Notes: a model not told the origin generated them from the letters alone. 50,919 nt of DNA from Verrucomicrobiota bacterium (GCA_023430565.1 JAEZAD010000333.1:1-50919), one strand, 5' to 3'; positions 15,862 to 28,519 are shown, numbered from the stretch's first letter. Made by a program: numbers and translations.

Positions 15862-18450
15862 ATGCAAACTACGCGTAGACTAATGAAAGGGCTGGTAACT
15901 CTGGGCGCTGCGGCGATCGCGCTCCCGGGCTTCGGTCAGGACACGGCGGACAACGATCCGATCGTGCGCGAGACATTCACGGTGACGGAAATGAAGGCGT
16001 TTTCCGACCAAGCGATTCCAGGGCAGACGCCGGTGGCGTTTACAGAATTTGGAAAGGATGTGCTCTCCCGTGAACTCGGTTCGCGGGACATTCCGCTGGT
16101 GCTCAACACCAGCCCATCTGTCTTTGCGACGACCGACGGTGGTGCGGCCGGAGATGCGCGCGTTAATGTGCGCGGCTTCAGCCAACGCAACGTCTCCATT
16201 CTTATCAACGGCGTGCCGACGAACGACATCGAGAATGGGTGGCTGTATTGGTCGAACTGGGACGGTCTGGGCGATGTGACGAGCACGATCCAGATGCAGC
16301 GCGGCTTGAGCAATGTCTCGCTGCCGACGCCTTCCATCGGCGGCACGATGAACATCATCACGGATCCGGCGGCGACGCATCGCGGTGGATCGCTCAAGGC
16401 GGAGATCGGCAGCGACGAATTCTACAAGGCGACGGGTGTGTTGAACACCGGTCTCTTGAACGACAAGTTCGCGCTGACGGTGGCCGGCGTGTGGAAGACC
16501 GGCGAAGGTTATGTGAACGGCGCCTGGACGCGCGGCACCGGTTACTACATCGGGTCAACGTGGATTGTGAACGAGAACCATCGCCTCGAGCTCTTCGCGA
16601 TCGGTTCGCCGCAGCGCCATGGCCAGCGCACGTTTGCTTCGAACATCGCGGCCTACTCTGTCGCCGAGGCCCGTGCGATGGGGTATACCGAGGAGCAGAT
16701 CTATAGCACGGGTTCTGGCGCAAACGCGGGTGCACTGCGCCAAGGACCGGTCGATGCCGGTTTCGCGTATAATCAGAATGTGGCTCCGGTAAGCCGCAGC
16801 TACAACGGCCAGCAATTCTACTGGGGGGGACTCCATCCGCGCGAAGACCCCGACCATATCAACGAACGTGAAAACTACTTCCACAAGCCGCAGGTCAATC
16901 TGAACTGGTATGCGACGATCTCGCCGGATCTGAATCTCACGAGTGTGTTTTACTACTCGGGCGGTCGTGGCGGCGGCTCGGGCACATTGAACAACGGTTC
17001 CAGCAGCGCGGCGTTCGCGCGTTATCCGAACACCACGGTCAAATACGGGAGCAACATCAACTGGGATGCCACGGTCGCCAGCAACGCTGGCGCGGTGGCG
17101 GCGAACGGCAGTGCCAAGACGCCAGGCCGCTCCCTGGGCATCCTGCGCAACAGCGTGAATAATCAGGACCAGTTCGGCGTGGTTTCCAAGCTCTCCTATG
17201 ACATCACCCCGGAGCTAAAGCTTACCACGGGTATCGATTGGCGCACGGCCAAGATCGATCACTTCCGTGAGGTGCGCGATCTGCTGGGCGGTGAATATTA
17301 TCTTCCGACCACGGCGCAGGCTAGCGAGTTCTGGGTCGACGGCGCGAACACGCAGCTCGGACTCGGCGACAAGGTCGACTACTACAACACCAACGAGGTC
17401 GACTGGCTCGCGGGCTTCCTCACGGCGCAATACGACAGCGGTCCGGTCCACGCGTTTGGCGTCTACGGCTATTCGGTGATCGACTACTCCTTCCTTGATC
17501 ACTTCCGCCGTGCCGCTCCGGGCTCCGCCGAGAAATACTCACTCAATCCGGGCTCGATCGACGGCCAGCAGATCAAGGGCGGCCTGAGCTACGACCTTAC
17601 TGAGAACTTCAGTGTGTTTGGCAACGCCGGCTGGGTGACGAAGACCCCGATCTTCGACGGTGTGATCAATGACATTGTCGGCACGCTCGTGAACGGGCGG
17701 CAGAATGAAAAGTTCACATCGTTCGAGGCCGGCCTCCGCTGGACGAGCAATGATCGCAAGTTCAACGTGACGGCGAATGCGTATTTCACGAAGTGGCGTG
17801 ACCGCACGGTTTCCGTCACCAATGAAAATGCGGATACGATCACCTATCTGCGGGGCGTCGATTCCGACTACAACGGCGTCGAAATCGAGGCGGCGTATCG
17901 ACTGAACAACTTCATCCGATTCGACGCGGCGGCCTCCTTCGGCGACTGGAAATACACCGACGATGTGGATGGCGAGGTGTTTGCGATCAGCACCGGCGCA
18001 CCGGCCGGTGGGGCTCCGAAGTATTTCATCAAGGACGTGAGCGTGGGGGATGCTCCGCAGTCGCAGCTCGCGCTGGGTGTCACGGTCTATCCGGTGGAAG
18101 GCCTGTCGATCAAACTGCAGGGCCGCTGGTATGACCGCTACTACTCGGACTTCACGCCCGAGTCCCGGACGACCGCCGGGGACTACGCTGACTCTTGGGA
18201 GATTCCGGATTACACGATCTTCGATCTGAACGTGAACTACGACCTGCCGAGTTTCTCGGACCGGTTCGAGGCCTCGCTCTTCGTGCACATCTTCAACCTG
18301 ACGGATGAGATCTACATTTCCGACGCGACCGACGAGAGCTCGTTCGAGGCGGTCGGCACGGCCTTGGCGCCGCGTCACAGCGCGCAACGCGCGGAAGTGT
18401 TCTTTGGCGCTCCGCTGACGTTCAACGCGGGCGTGACGCTCCGGTTCTAA
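15862..18450 (+). CDS. TonB-dependent outer-membrane receptor
   Basis: An 862-residue TonB-dependent transporter. The signal peptide (about residues 1-25) is followed by a plug domain (about 60-175: DIPLVLNTSPSVFATTDGG, VNVRGFSQRNVSILINGVP, PSIGGTMNIIT) and a 22-strand-type barrel ending in the terminal aromatic signature NAGVTLRF. The start has AAAGG at good spacing; a second ATG at 15883 is possible. Codon use is clearly more C-ending (AAC, GGC, ATC, CTC) than in other + strand genes, which suggests selection for high expression. The ligand is not evident: divergence from a COG0523 GTPase suggests a metal complex, while carbohydrate is equally possible in this lineage. A terminator follows. 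Confidence 0.93.
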   Translation: MQTTRRLMKGLVTLGAAAIALPGFGQDTADNDPIVRETFTVTEMKAFSDQAIPGQTPVAFTEFGKDVLSRELGSRDIPLVLNTSPSVFATTDGGAAGDARVNVRGFSQRNVSILINGVPTNDIENGWLYWSNWDGLGDVTSTIQMQRGLSNVSLPTPSIGGTMNIITDPAATHRGGSLKAEIGSDEFYKATGVLNTGLLNDKFALTVAGVWKTGEGYVNGAWTRGTGYYIGSTWIVNENHRLELFAIGSPQRHGQRTFASNIAAYSVAEARAMGYTEEQIYSTGSGANAGALRQGPVDAGFAYNQNVAPVSRSYNGQQFYWGGLHPREDPDHINERENYFHKPQVNLNWYATISPDLNLTSVFYYSGGRGGGSGTLNNGSSSAAFARYPNTTVKYGSNINWDATVASNAGAVAANGSAKTPGRSLGILRNSVNNQDQFGVVSKLSYDITPELKLTTGIDWRTAKIDHFREVRDLLGGEYYLPTTAQASEFWVDGANTQLGLGDKVDYYNTNEVDWLAGFLTAQYDSGPVHAFGVYGYSVIDYSFLDHFRRAAPGSAEKYSLNPGSIDGQQIKGGLSYDLTENFSVFGNAGWVTKTPIFDGVINDIVGTLVNGRQNEKFTSFEAGLRWTSNDRKFNVTANAYFTKWRDRTVSVTNENADTITYLRGVDSDYNGVEIEAAYRLNNFIRFDAAASFGDWKYTDDVDGEVFAISTGAPAGGAPKYFIKDVSVGDAPQSQLALGVTVYPVEGLSIKLQGRWYDRYYSDFTPESRTTAGDYADSWEIPDYTIFDLNVNYDLPSFSDRFEASLFVHIFNLTDEIYISDATDESSFEAVGTALAPRHSAQRAEVFFGAPLTFNAGVTLRF

Positions 18451-18482
18451 GCGCGACGCGCACTTATCCGCAGTCTTCTTTC

Positions 18483-18509
18483 AAGGCGGCCCGAAAGGGC
18501 CGCCTTTTT
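18483..18509 (+). terminator. Rho-independent terminator of the TonB receptor gene
   Basis: AAGGCGGCCC and GGGCCGCCTT form a perfect 10-bp stem closed by a GAAA tetraloop, followed by further T residues. Confidence 0.93.
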
Positions 18510-18560
18510 GCTTTGCGGGTTCGCGCGGTGGGGGGCGCCTTCCATCGGCCGAGCGGTGCG

Positions 18561-19031
18561 TCAGCGCTGCGGGATCAGAGCGCGGATGTCTTCGAAAACC
18601 ATGCCGCGAACCGTGAGCGTGGGGATGGCGAGCTGGATCGCTGGCGGGGACTTCAGCCAGTCGGCCGTGCCGGTGAATTGGGAGGTGTTGCCGACGGTTT
18701 CGCCGGTGGCGTCGTTGGCGACGGCGGCGAGGGTGAGCGGCGTGGGCTGGCCGTCGCGTTGCACGATGGCCTCGATCGAGCGGTCCGGGAGACGGACGAA
18801 GTTTTCGGCGTGCGCGTCGAGAATGTAGAGCGTGAGCGTGCCGGCGGAGGAATCGTGCACGAACTCGATCGCAAAATTGTGATCACCGAGCTCGACGAGC
18901 GTGCCGTTGTGCGGGCCTTGGTGCACGTGATGATCCCGGCTTTCATCGAGCTGGGGCGAGCGGTCGTCAGACTTGGAGCAGCCGGCGAGAATGGCGAAAC
19001 AAAGGGGGAGAATGAGGGCGAGGGGCTTCAT
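18561..19031 (-). CDS. His-rich lipoprotein of the czc operon
   Basis: A 156-residue lipoprotein: MKPLALILPLCFAILAGCSK has a classic lipobox (LAGC). The mature N-terminus is His-rich (DHHVHQGPHNGTLVELGDHNFAIEFVHD) and resembles the HGPHGG...LELVHD segment seen in proteins near heavy-metal efflux systems; the czcB-like protein of the same operon has a related PRGPHGGLLFTDDNFALEL stretch. It likely binds or buffers metal in the periplasm. It is the last gene of the operon, 57 bp after the CorC-type gene. The exact family is not known to me. Confidence 0.72.
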   Translation of the reverse strand: MKPLALILPLCFAILAGCSKSDDRSPQLDESRDHHVHQGPHNGTLVELGDHNFAIEFVHDSSAGTLTLYILDAHAENFVRLPDRSIEAIVQRDGQPTPLTLAAVANDATGETVGNTSQFTGTADWLKSPPAIQLAIPTLTVRGMVFEDIRALIPQR

Positions 19032-19048
19032 GGTGGTGGGATGAGTTT

Positions 19049-19075
19049 GCGCGGTGGGGCACCGCGCCTCCACCC
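19049..19075. repeat. GC-rich dispersed repeat R6
   Basis: GCGCGGTGGGGCACCGCG followed by CCTCCACCC. Related sequence is at 5250-5277 and, weakly, at 18525-18548. It fills the junction between the CorC-type gene and the lipoprotein gene. Confidence 0.5.
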
Positions 19076-19088
19076 GGCAAGAAAGCGC

Positions 19089-20405
19089 TCAGGCGGCGTT
19101 TTCCAAGCGATCGATGCGGACGCGACGGATGCGGTCGGCGGTGACGTCGAGGGCGGTGAGGCGGTAGTCGCCGATCAGGGTGTTTTCGTCGCGGCGCGGG
19201 ATGCGTGCGAGGGCCTTGGTAAACCAGGCTGCGACCGTCTCGCGCGGCTGCCACTCGAGCGGCCAGCCGGTTTCCGCCTGGAGTTCGCGCAGCGTGAGCG
19301 TGCCGCTGACGACGATGCTGCGTTCGGAGCGGTCGAAGACGGGGCCGCTACCGATGTCGAATTCGTCGCGCACGTCGCCGACGATTTCCTCGATGACGTC
19401 CTCGAACGTGACGATGCCGGCGAGTTTCTTTTCCGGGTCAATGACGACGGCGAGGTGGCTGCGCGCGAGGCGGAACCGCTCGAGCATGACGGGAAGCGGC
19501 GTCTTGAGGTCGAACGTGAGCACGTCGCGGAGCAGCGGCTCGAAGGGGGCGTCGTGACCGAGGGCCTGGATTTGCCAGAGCCATTCGCGGACGAGGAGGA
19601 TGCCTTCGACGTTGTCGAGGGAGCCGCGGCAGACCGGGAAGCGGCTGTAGCCGCTGGTTTGCGCGGTGCGGAGGTTTTCCGAGAGCGGCTTGTCGAGCCA
19701 GAGCGCGGTGACCTGGTCGCGCGGCAGCATGATTTGCTGCGCGAACGTCTGGCGGATGCGCAGAGACTGGACCATGAGTTTGTTGACGAGTGCGTCGCCG
19801 GGATGCGTGTGGCGCGCGTGGCTGAAAACGTATTCGAGTTCGTCGGCGCTGAACTCGTGGTCGCCCTCCTTGGCCGGCCCGAGACCGGCCCAGCGGAGGA
19901 ATTTGTTGGCGGTGCCGTTGAGGACGTAGATGAACGGGAAGAAGAGGTAGTAGAAACCCATCAACGGTGCGGCGACCCAGAGGGAGACGCCCTTGGCGCG
20001 CTGGATGGCGAGCGACTTGGGGGCGAGCTCGCCGAAGATAATGTGAAGAAACGTGATCACCGTAAACGCGAACGCGAAGGCGATGGAATGGATCGCGGTC
20101 GGGTCGGTGACGCCCCAGTCAGCGAGCAGCGGCTCGAGGCGTTTGGCGAGGAAGGGCTCGCCGACCCAGCCGAGCCCGAGACTGGCGAGCGTGATGCCGA
20201 GTTGGGTGGCGGACAGCGCGGCGTCGAGGTGCTTGATCGCGCGCAGGGCGAATTTTACGCGGGTGCCGCCGGTTTTCGCGAGCGGGCGGAGCTGGCTGGC
20301 TCGGACTTTGACGAGCGCGAATTCCGCGGCGACGAAGAAGCCGTTGGCGGCGACGAGGAGGAGGATGACGAGAACTTCGACGGTGATCCCAAGGAAGGTC
20401 GACAT
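19089..20405 (-). CDS. CNNM/CorC (HlyC) family membrane protein
   Basis: A 438-residue protein with the usual order: DUF21/CNNM membrane domain (about 1-190, with AANGFFVAAEFALVKVR and FGELAPKSLAIQRA), a CBS pair (about 205-335, IMLPRDQVTALW, SRFPVCRGSLDNVEGILLVREWL, VIDPEKKLAGIVTFEDVIEEIVGDVRDEFD) and a C-terminal CorC_HlyC domain (about 350-430). The family handles Mg or Co and other divalent ions. It is inside the czc-like operon, 61 bp after czcA, which suggests a role in divalent-metal homeostasis rather than haemolysis. Confidence 0.9.
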   Translation of the reverse strand: MSTFLGITVEVLVILLLVAANGFFVAAEFALVKVRASQLRPLAKTGGTRVKFALRAIKHLDAALSATQLGITLASLGLGWVGEPFLAKRLEPLLADWGVTDPTAIHSIAFAFAFTVITFLHIIFGELAPKSLAIQRAKGVSLWVAAPLMGFYYLFFPFIYVLNGTANKFLRWAGLGPAKEGDHEFSADELEYVFSHARHTHPGDALVNKLMVQSLRIRQTFAQQIMLPRDQVTALWLDKPLSENLRTAQTSGYSRFPVCRGSLDNVEGILLVREWLWQIQALGHDAPFEPLLRDVLTFDLKTPLPVMLERFRLARSHLAVVIDPEKKLAGIVTFEDVIEEIVGDVRDEFDIGSGPVFDRSERSIVVSGTLTLRELQAETGWPLEWQPRETVAAWFTKALARIPRRDENTLIGDYRLTALDVTADRIRRVRIDRLENAA

Positions 20406-20466
20406 GTGTGCGCGGACAATAGGCCGAAACCGGGTGGAGGCGAGAACGGAGCCGGGAGCTCAGGTT

Positions 20467-23658
<3,192 letters not shown>

Positions 23659-23684
23659 GGGAGGAGCGGCGGGCGGGATCGCGA

Positions 23685-24959
23685 TCAATGATCGTGCGCG
23701 GCGCCGGATTTGCCGATGTCGGCCTTGAGCAGGAAGCTGTTGGCCGTGACGTAGCGTTCGCCGGCGTGGAGGCCGTCGCGGACTTCGACCCAATCGCCGC
23801 TGCGGCGGCCGAGCTCGAGCGGTCGGGCCTGGTAAACGTCGCCATGCTGCGAGAACACGACGTCGAAATCGAAAACGGTCTGGAGCGCGGACGCTTTCAC
23901 CGCGACGGGGACCTCGTGAGAATCGACCGTGATTTCGGCCGTCACGAAGAGGCCGGGGTGCCAGCGACCGTCGGGATTGGGCGCGACGACGCGAGCGGTG
24001 AGCGTCTGGGTTTCGACGGAGCCGAGCGGGGAAATCCACGCGAGGGGCAGGACGGTTTCGACGTTGTCCGGCGCGAGCACGGTGACGGGCTGGCCGACGC
24101 GGAGCCGGTGGAGATCGCTGCGGGGAACGGCGAGGTCGATCCAAACTTCGGATACATCGGCGGTGGTGTAGAGCGCGGCGCCGGCCTCGACGGTTTCGCC
24201 GGCGGTGGCGGCGCGTTCGACGACGACGCCATCGTGGGGGGCGGTTACATCGAAGCGGGCGAGGGATTCGTTGGCTTCGACGACGGCGACCACTTCGCCG
24301 GCGGCGACGGTTTCGCCGAGCGATTTGCGCATTTCGAGGAGGACGCCGGCGAAGCGCGGAGTGATGCGGGCAACGCGATTCGCGTCGAGTTTGACCTGAC
24401 CGTAGGCGGTGAGGGTCTCGGGCAGTGTGGTGGGACCCGCGATCTCGACGCGAAGGCCGGCGCGCTCGGCCACGTCGGCGGGAAGGGTGATCTGCATTTC
24501 AGGTGCATGGTGTTCCCAGCGATGGGTGCGGCCGTCGTGCGTGGCGGTGATTGCGTAGGTGAAGGAATGCGGCTCTTCGACGGGTTTCGCGCCGAGGGCG
24601 AACTCGCCGGCGGCCGAGAAAGAATGTTCGTCGATCTGGCCGCCGGGGCGCGTGAGTTTCACGTTCAGTTGCACGTCCTCGGGTGCGATCGGCTGGCCGT
24701 CGCGCGTGAACCAGGCGCGGAACTCGGGCGCGGTGCCGACCTCGTGGATCGCGAGTTCGAGGGCGAAGTTGTCGTCGGTGAATAGCAGGCCGCCGTGTGG
24801 CCCGCGGGGCGCCTCGTCGGCGTGAGCGGCTTCGTCGCCGTGACCGTGATCGGAGTGGTCGTCGTGGTTGGCGGCGGGAGCGTGGCGCGTGAGGAGGAAG
24901 GCTCCGGCCGCTCCGGCGGCGAGGACGAGGATGAGCAGAATGACGTTGGTCCGGTTCAT
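23685..24959 (-). CDS. czcB: CzcB-type membrane-fusion protein, His-rich N-terminus
   Basis: Periplasmic adaptor of the czc-like pump, 424 residues. An N-terminal membrane anchor (residues 5-25) is followed by a metal-binding stretch (HDDHSDHGHGDEAAHADE, about 32-49) and the PRGPHGGLLF domain. The barrel-sandwich and beta-barrel segments include RITPRFAGVLLEMRKSLGETV, APHDGVVVERAATAGETVEAG and WIDLAVPRSDLHRLRVGQPV. The C-terminus GKSGAAHDH adds two more His. It lies 15 bp after czcC and 26 bp before czcA, so the three are one operon. Confidence 0.92.
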   Translation of the reverse strand: MNRTNVILLILVLAAGAAGAFLLTRHAPAANHDDHSDHGHGDEAAHADEAPRGPHGGLLFTDDNFALELAIHEVGTAPEFRAWFTRDGQPIAPEDVQLNVKLTRPGGQIDEHSFSAAGEFALGAKPVEEPHSFTYAITATHDGRTHRWEHHAPEMQITLPADVAERAGLRVEIAGPTTLPETLTAYGQVKLDANRVARITPRFAGVLLEMRKSLGETVAAGEVVAVVEANESLARFDVTAPHDGVVVERAATAGETVEAGAALYTTADVSEVWIDLAVPRSDLHRLRVGQPVTVLAPDNVETVLPLAWISPLGSVETQTLTARVVAPNPDGRWHPGLFVTAEITVDSHEVPVAVKASALQTVFDFDVVFSQHGDVYQARPLELGRRSGDWVEVRDGLHAGERYVTANSFLLKADIGKSGAAHDH

Positions 24960-24974
24960 GGATCGGTGAAAGGG

Positions 24975-26198
24975 TTATGGCGTGGCGGACGTTCCGAGGA
25001 GTTGTTCGACGCCGACGAAGGTGCGGTGAAAATCGGCGGCGGCGGCGGTTTGGCGCTGGCGGGCGTTGAAGAGCGCGGTGCGGGCGTCGAGCAGGTCGCG
25101 GATGCCGTAGCGGCCGGACGGGGTGCCGGTTTCGACGGCGGAGAGCCAGGTTTCGGCGGCGGGAATCATCTCGTCGCGCGCGGCGTCGTGTTCGATGCGG
25201 GCGTGGTTGAGTTCCTGGCACAACTCGAAGAGGAGCGCGCGGGCGTCGAGCAGGACGGAGGCGCGTTCGGCCTCGATGCGTTCGCGTTCGGCGCGGGCTT
25301 CGCCCGCTTCGGCTTGCGCGAGGTCGCGCGAGGGCAGCGTGTAGCCGAGACCGACGACGAAGCCGAAATCATCGGAGCTCTCGACGCGGCGGAGGCCGGC
25401 GGACCAGCGCGGCGTGCCGCGAGCGGCGTTGGCGAGGGAGAGTTGTTCCTGCGCGAGACGCCAGCGGGCGACGGCGGCGTGGCGGAGCTGGGCGGGCGCT
25501 TCGGTGAGTTGTGCGGCGAGTGTTTCGTAGGGAGCGATGTCGGGAAAAGCGGCGAGGTTGGCCTCGGCGCGGGCGAAGTCGGCCTCGTGGGCACCCCACA
25601 AGGTGGCGAGCTGGTGCCGGGCGGAGAGGAGCTGGTGCTCGGCGTGCTCGGCGTGCAGATCGGCGTCGGTCAACGCGAGCCGGGCGCGGGCGAGATCGCT
25701 GGCGGACGCGGCGGCGCGATCGAAACGGGATTGGGTGGCGGAGAGCGTTTCGCGGGAGAGCGCGGCGAGCTCTTGCGCGGCGGCGAGCTCGGCCTGCGCG
25801 GCGGCGACGCGGATGAAGCGGCGCGCGGTTTCGGCCAGGAGCTCGCGCTGGCGCTCCTGCCAGGCGGCGGCATCGACGTCGCTGGCGCGACGCGCGAGTT
25901 CGCTGCGGGCGTCGCGTCGGTGGGCGAGGTCGAGGGCGCGGCTGAATTGGAGGGTGCTCTCGAGGCTGTGAGCGCCGCGAAGTTCGCCGGTGCCGAGGGC
26001 GTTTTCGAGTTCGAGGGAGATTTCGGGCGGCGGGCGAGTGGCGGCGGCGGCGGCGCGGGCGGAAGCGAGGGCGGCGAGCGCGTCGCGGCTGCGAAAGAGC
26101 GGATGGGCCGACTCGACGCGGGCGAGGGCGCCGGCGAGCGTGAGCGGTTGGGCGCAGAGCGGGGCGAAAAGGAGAAGGAAAAGGAAGACCGATTTCAT
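24975..26198 (-). CDS. czcC: CzcC-type outer-membrane channel (TolC family)
   Basis: A 407-residue outer-membrane efflux protein. The start at 26198 gives a signal peptide (MKSVFLFLLLFAPLCAQP). Two outer_efflux repeats follow: long helices rich in Ala/Glu/Arg (about 30-190 and 225-400) with GYTLPSRDLAQAEAGEARAERERIEAER at the second strand-helix boundary. It completes the CzcCBA export path through the outer membrane. First of the core efflux genes, 106 bp after the small Cys-rich protein gene. Confidence 0.9.
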   Translation of the reverse strand: MKSVFLFLLLFAPLCAQPLTLAGALARVESAHPLFRSRDALAALASARAAAAATRPPPEISLELENALGTGELRGAHSLESTLQFSRALDLAHRRDARSELARRASDVDAAAWQERQRELLAETARRFIRVAAAQAELAAAQELAALSRETLSATQSRFDRAAASASDLARARLALTDADLHAEHAEHQLLSARHQLATLWGAHEADFARAEANLAAFPDIAPYETLAAQLTEAPAQLRHAAVARWRLAQEQLSLANAARGTPRWSAGLRRVESSDDFGFVVGLGYTLPSRDLAQAEAGEARAERERIEAERASVLLDARALLFELCQELNHARIEHDAARDEMIPAAETWLSAVETGTPSGRYGIRDLLDARTALFNARQRQTAAAADFHRTFVGVEQLLGTSATP

Positions 26199-26304
26199 GG
26201 TATCGACGCAGACGCGCGGCGGATCGCCGCGAAGGCAGGGGACGTTTCCGCGCGAGGCGCGAAACGGACAGGAAGGGAGAACGCGCGCCGTTGCGCGCGA
26301 TTCG

Positions 26305-26691
26305 TCAGGACGCCTGCGCGGGAGCGCGCGACGGCGGAGCGGCACGCGTGGTGAATTGCCAGGTGCGAGCGAGCTCAGGTGGAGCCGCGTCGCGAGGGAG
26401 GGGGGGCGGGTTGCGTTCGTCGAGCAGCGGCGGGAGCGCTTCGTTCGCGAGGCAAGTCAGAGAAACGCAAAGCGTCGGTGCGGCGAGGGCCAGTTCGGAC
26501 GAAGCGCGCTTGATCCAGCCGTTTTCGACGACCGCGCAGGCGTCGGCGCAACCCGCATCGGGGGCGGCGTGATGATCGGTTTCGCAGTGGAAAAGCTCGT
26601 CCAGGCCGATGGCTTCGAACCCGCAATGCAAAGTCGCGGGGAGCCAGAGAGCAACCAGCAGCAAGCAGGCGAGTTGACGAAGACGATCCAC
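26305..26691 (-). CDS. Small exported Cys/His-containing protein leading the czc operon
   Basis: A 128-residue protein starting at GTG (26691) with a signal peptide (about residues 1-22, ACLLLVALWLPATLHC, possibly a lipobox). The mature part has FHCETDHHAAPDAGCADACAVVE, a Cys/His cluster that could bind metal, then LCVSLTCLANEALPP and a Pro/Ala-rich tail. I do not recognise a named family. Its place as first gene before czcCBA suggests a periplasmic metal-binding or sensing role. The start has no good Shine-Dalgarno sequence, so it could lie elsewhere. Confidence 0.6.
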   Translation of the reverse strand: MDRLRQLACLLLVALWLPATLHCGFEAIGLDELFHCETDHHAAPDAGCADACAVVENGWIKRASSELALAAPTLCVSLTCLANEALPPLLDERNPPPLPRDAAPPELARTWQFTTRAAPPSRAPAQAS

Positions 26692-26836
26692 GTGGGACGC
26701 ACGAAAGGCGGGCGCGGAGCCGAGTCAAGCGGGGGCTGGGGAGCGGGCGAACCCTTCAAATTTGTAAGGTTGGGGAAAGAGGCGGGAAGGGACGGTGTGC
26801 GATGGTGGGCGCACAACGAAACCCAATTTCCCGAAT

Positions 26837-28372
26837 ATGAATTCCCAAAAACAATCTCGTGCACGTGCGGCGCTCTTTGCGCTGGCGCTTTTCGGAGTCG
26901 GAGGCGTGGCGTGGTCGGCCACGGCGCTTTCGAATCCTTCGGTTACGGTGAAAGTCGACGAGAAGCCTCTCGTCGCGGATGCGTCGTCGCCACTCGGCGC
27001 GAGTTACGCGCCGATCGTGAAGAAGGTGGCGCCAAGCGTGGTGAAGGTGCTGGTGGCGGAGAAGGCGAAGAAGGTGCCGGTGGCGGAAGGGCATCCGTTT
27101 TTCGATCTGCCTGGATTTAGGGAATACTTCGGCGATCCGCATGGCGGGCAGTTTGGCGGGCCGGGTCGAAGGGGCGGGTCGTTTCGGCAGCCGCCGTCCC
27201 AAGGGCTGGGCTCCGGCGTAGTCGTGAGCGACGACGGTTATATCCTGACGAACAGTCACGTGGTGCAGGGGGCGGACACGATCAAGGTGTCGCTCAATGA
27301 CGGGCGCGAGCTGACGGCGAAAGTCGTGGGCACGGATCCGGAGACGGATCTCGCGGTGATCAAGGTGGAGGCGAAGGAATTGCCGGCGATCACGTTTACC
27401 GACAGCGACAAGGTGGAAGTCGGCGACAAGGTGCTCGCGGTGGGCAATCCATTCGGTATCGGCCAAACGGTGACGAGCGGGATGGTGAGCGGGCTGGGGC
27501 GCGCGACGCTCGGGCTCGATTACGAGGATTTCATTCAGACGGATGCCGCGATCAATCCGGGCAATTCGGGCGGAGCGCTGGTGGATGCGCACGGGCGGTT
27601 GATTGGCATCAACACGGCGATTTTGAGTCGATCGGGCGGATTCCAAGGCATCGGTTTTGCGGTGCCGGCTAATCTCGCGCGCAACGTGATGGAGCAGCTC
27701 GTGAAGAACGGGAAGGTGATCCGCGGCTATCTGGGCGTGAGCGTGCAGGACATCACGCAGACGCTGGCGGAGCATTTCGAATTGAAGGATCGCAAAGGCG
27801 CGCTGGTGGCGGAAGTCGTGCCGGAGAGCCCGGCGGATGAGGCGGGGCTGGAGAACGGCGACATCATCACGCGCTTCAACGGCAAGCCGGTGAACGATGC
27901 GCGGCACCTGAAGCTGACGGTGGCGACGGTGCCGCCGGGCGAGAAGGTGAAGACGGACGTGCTGCGCGACGGCGACGAGAAGACGATCGAAGTGACGATC
28001 GCGAAGCGGCCGGGCGATCGCTCGCTGGCGCGGAACGACGGCGGTGCGTTTGGCGCCGGCGAAGACACGGGGACGTTGAACGGCGTGGGCGTGGCGGATC
28101 TCGAGCCCCAGACGCGGCGCGAGTTTGGCATTCCGCCGCGGGTGCGCGGCGCACTGGTGACGAATGTCGATCCGGAGTCGCCTGCGGCGGCGGCGGGATT
28201 GCAGCCCGGCGACGTGATTCAGGAGATCAATCGTGAGCCGGTGCGGAACGCGGAGGATGCGATTCGTTTGACGGAGAATCCGGACAGCAAGCAGACGCTG
28301 GTGCGGATCTGGAATCAGCGCGGCACACGTTATCTCGTGGTCGACGAGACGGAGTCCCCGAACGGCGAATAA
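26837..28372 (+). CDS. degQ: DegQ/HtrA family periplasmic serine protease (Do)
   Basis: A 511-residue protease/chaperone that handles damaged periplasmic proteins. A signal or anchor helix (about residues 9-30) is followed by the trypsin-like domain with catalytic H141 (TNSHVVQ), D171 (ETDLAVIK) and S244 (NPGNSGGAL), then two PDZ domains (about 290-380 and 415-505). A Gly/Pro-rich loop (about 95-122) matches the flexible LA-loop region. The ATG at 26837 is chosen because it gives the export signal. The gene is divergent from the czc operon and is followed by a terminator, then by a two-component pair, a common partner in envelope stress responses. Confidence 0.93.
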   Translation: MNSQKQSRARAALFALALFGVGGVAWSATALSNPSVTVKVDEKPLVADASSPLGASYAPIVKKVAPSVVKVLVAEKAKKVPVAEGHPFFDLPGFREYFGDPHGGQFGGPGRRGGSFRQPPSQGLGSGVVVSDDGYILTNSHVVQGADTIKVSLNDGRELTAKVVGTDPETDLAVIKVEAKELPAITFTDSDKVEVGDKVLAVGNPFGIGQTVTSGMVSGLGRATLGLDYEDFIQTDAAINPGNSGGALVDAHGRLIGINTAILSRSGGFQGIGFAVPANLARNVMEQLVKNGKVIRGYLGVSVQDITQTLAEHFELKDRKGALVAEVVPESPADEAGLENGDIITRFNGKPVNDARHLKLTVATVPPGEKVKTDVLRDGDEKTIEVTIAKRPGDRSLARNDGGAFGAGEDTGTLNGVGVADLEPQTRREFGIPPRVRGALVTNVDPESPAAAAGLQPGDVIQEINREPVRNAEDAIRLTENPDSKQTLVRIWNQRGTRYLVVDETESPNGE

Positions 28373-28412
28373 GAATTGTCAGCGTGGTTTGTGTGTTTGT
28401 GTGCAGGACAGT

Positions 28413-28446
28413 GAGCTCCGGGCGTGGGAATGCCCGGAGCTCTTTT
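28413..28446 (+). terminator. Rho-independent terminator of degQ
   Basis: GAGCTCCGGGC (28413-28423) pairs with GCCCGGAGCTC (28432-28442), an 11-bp stem with an 8-nt loop, followed by TTTTGTTGTTTT. Confidence 0.92.
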
Positions 28447-28519
28447 GTTGTTTTAGCGGCCAAGGGCGTCCATTGACCGCGCTAGCGACTGGATTGAAAT
28501 TTGGAATAACCTGACCCCC

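Noticed and set aside
23659..24144. N-terminal extension of CzcA by 162 codons
   Set aside because: It overlaps the czcB coding region on the same strand in another frame and is Arg/Pro-rich; the ATG at 23658 gives the canonical RND N-terminus.
26692..26836. Copy of the TTCGAGGG-N14-GGGTTAAC element before the czc operon
   Set aside because: TTGAAGGG is present on the - strand, but no GGGTTAAC-like block lies at the required distance.
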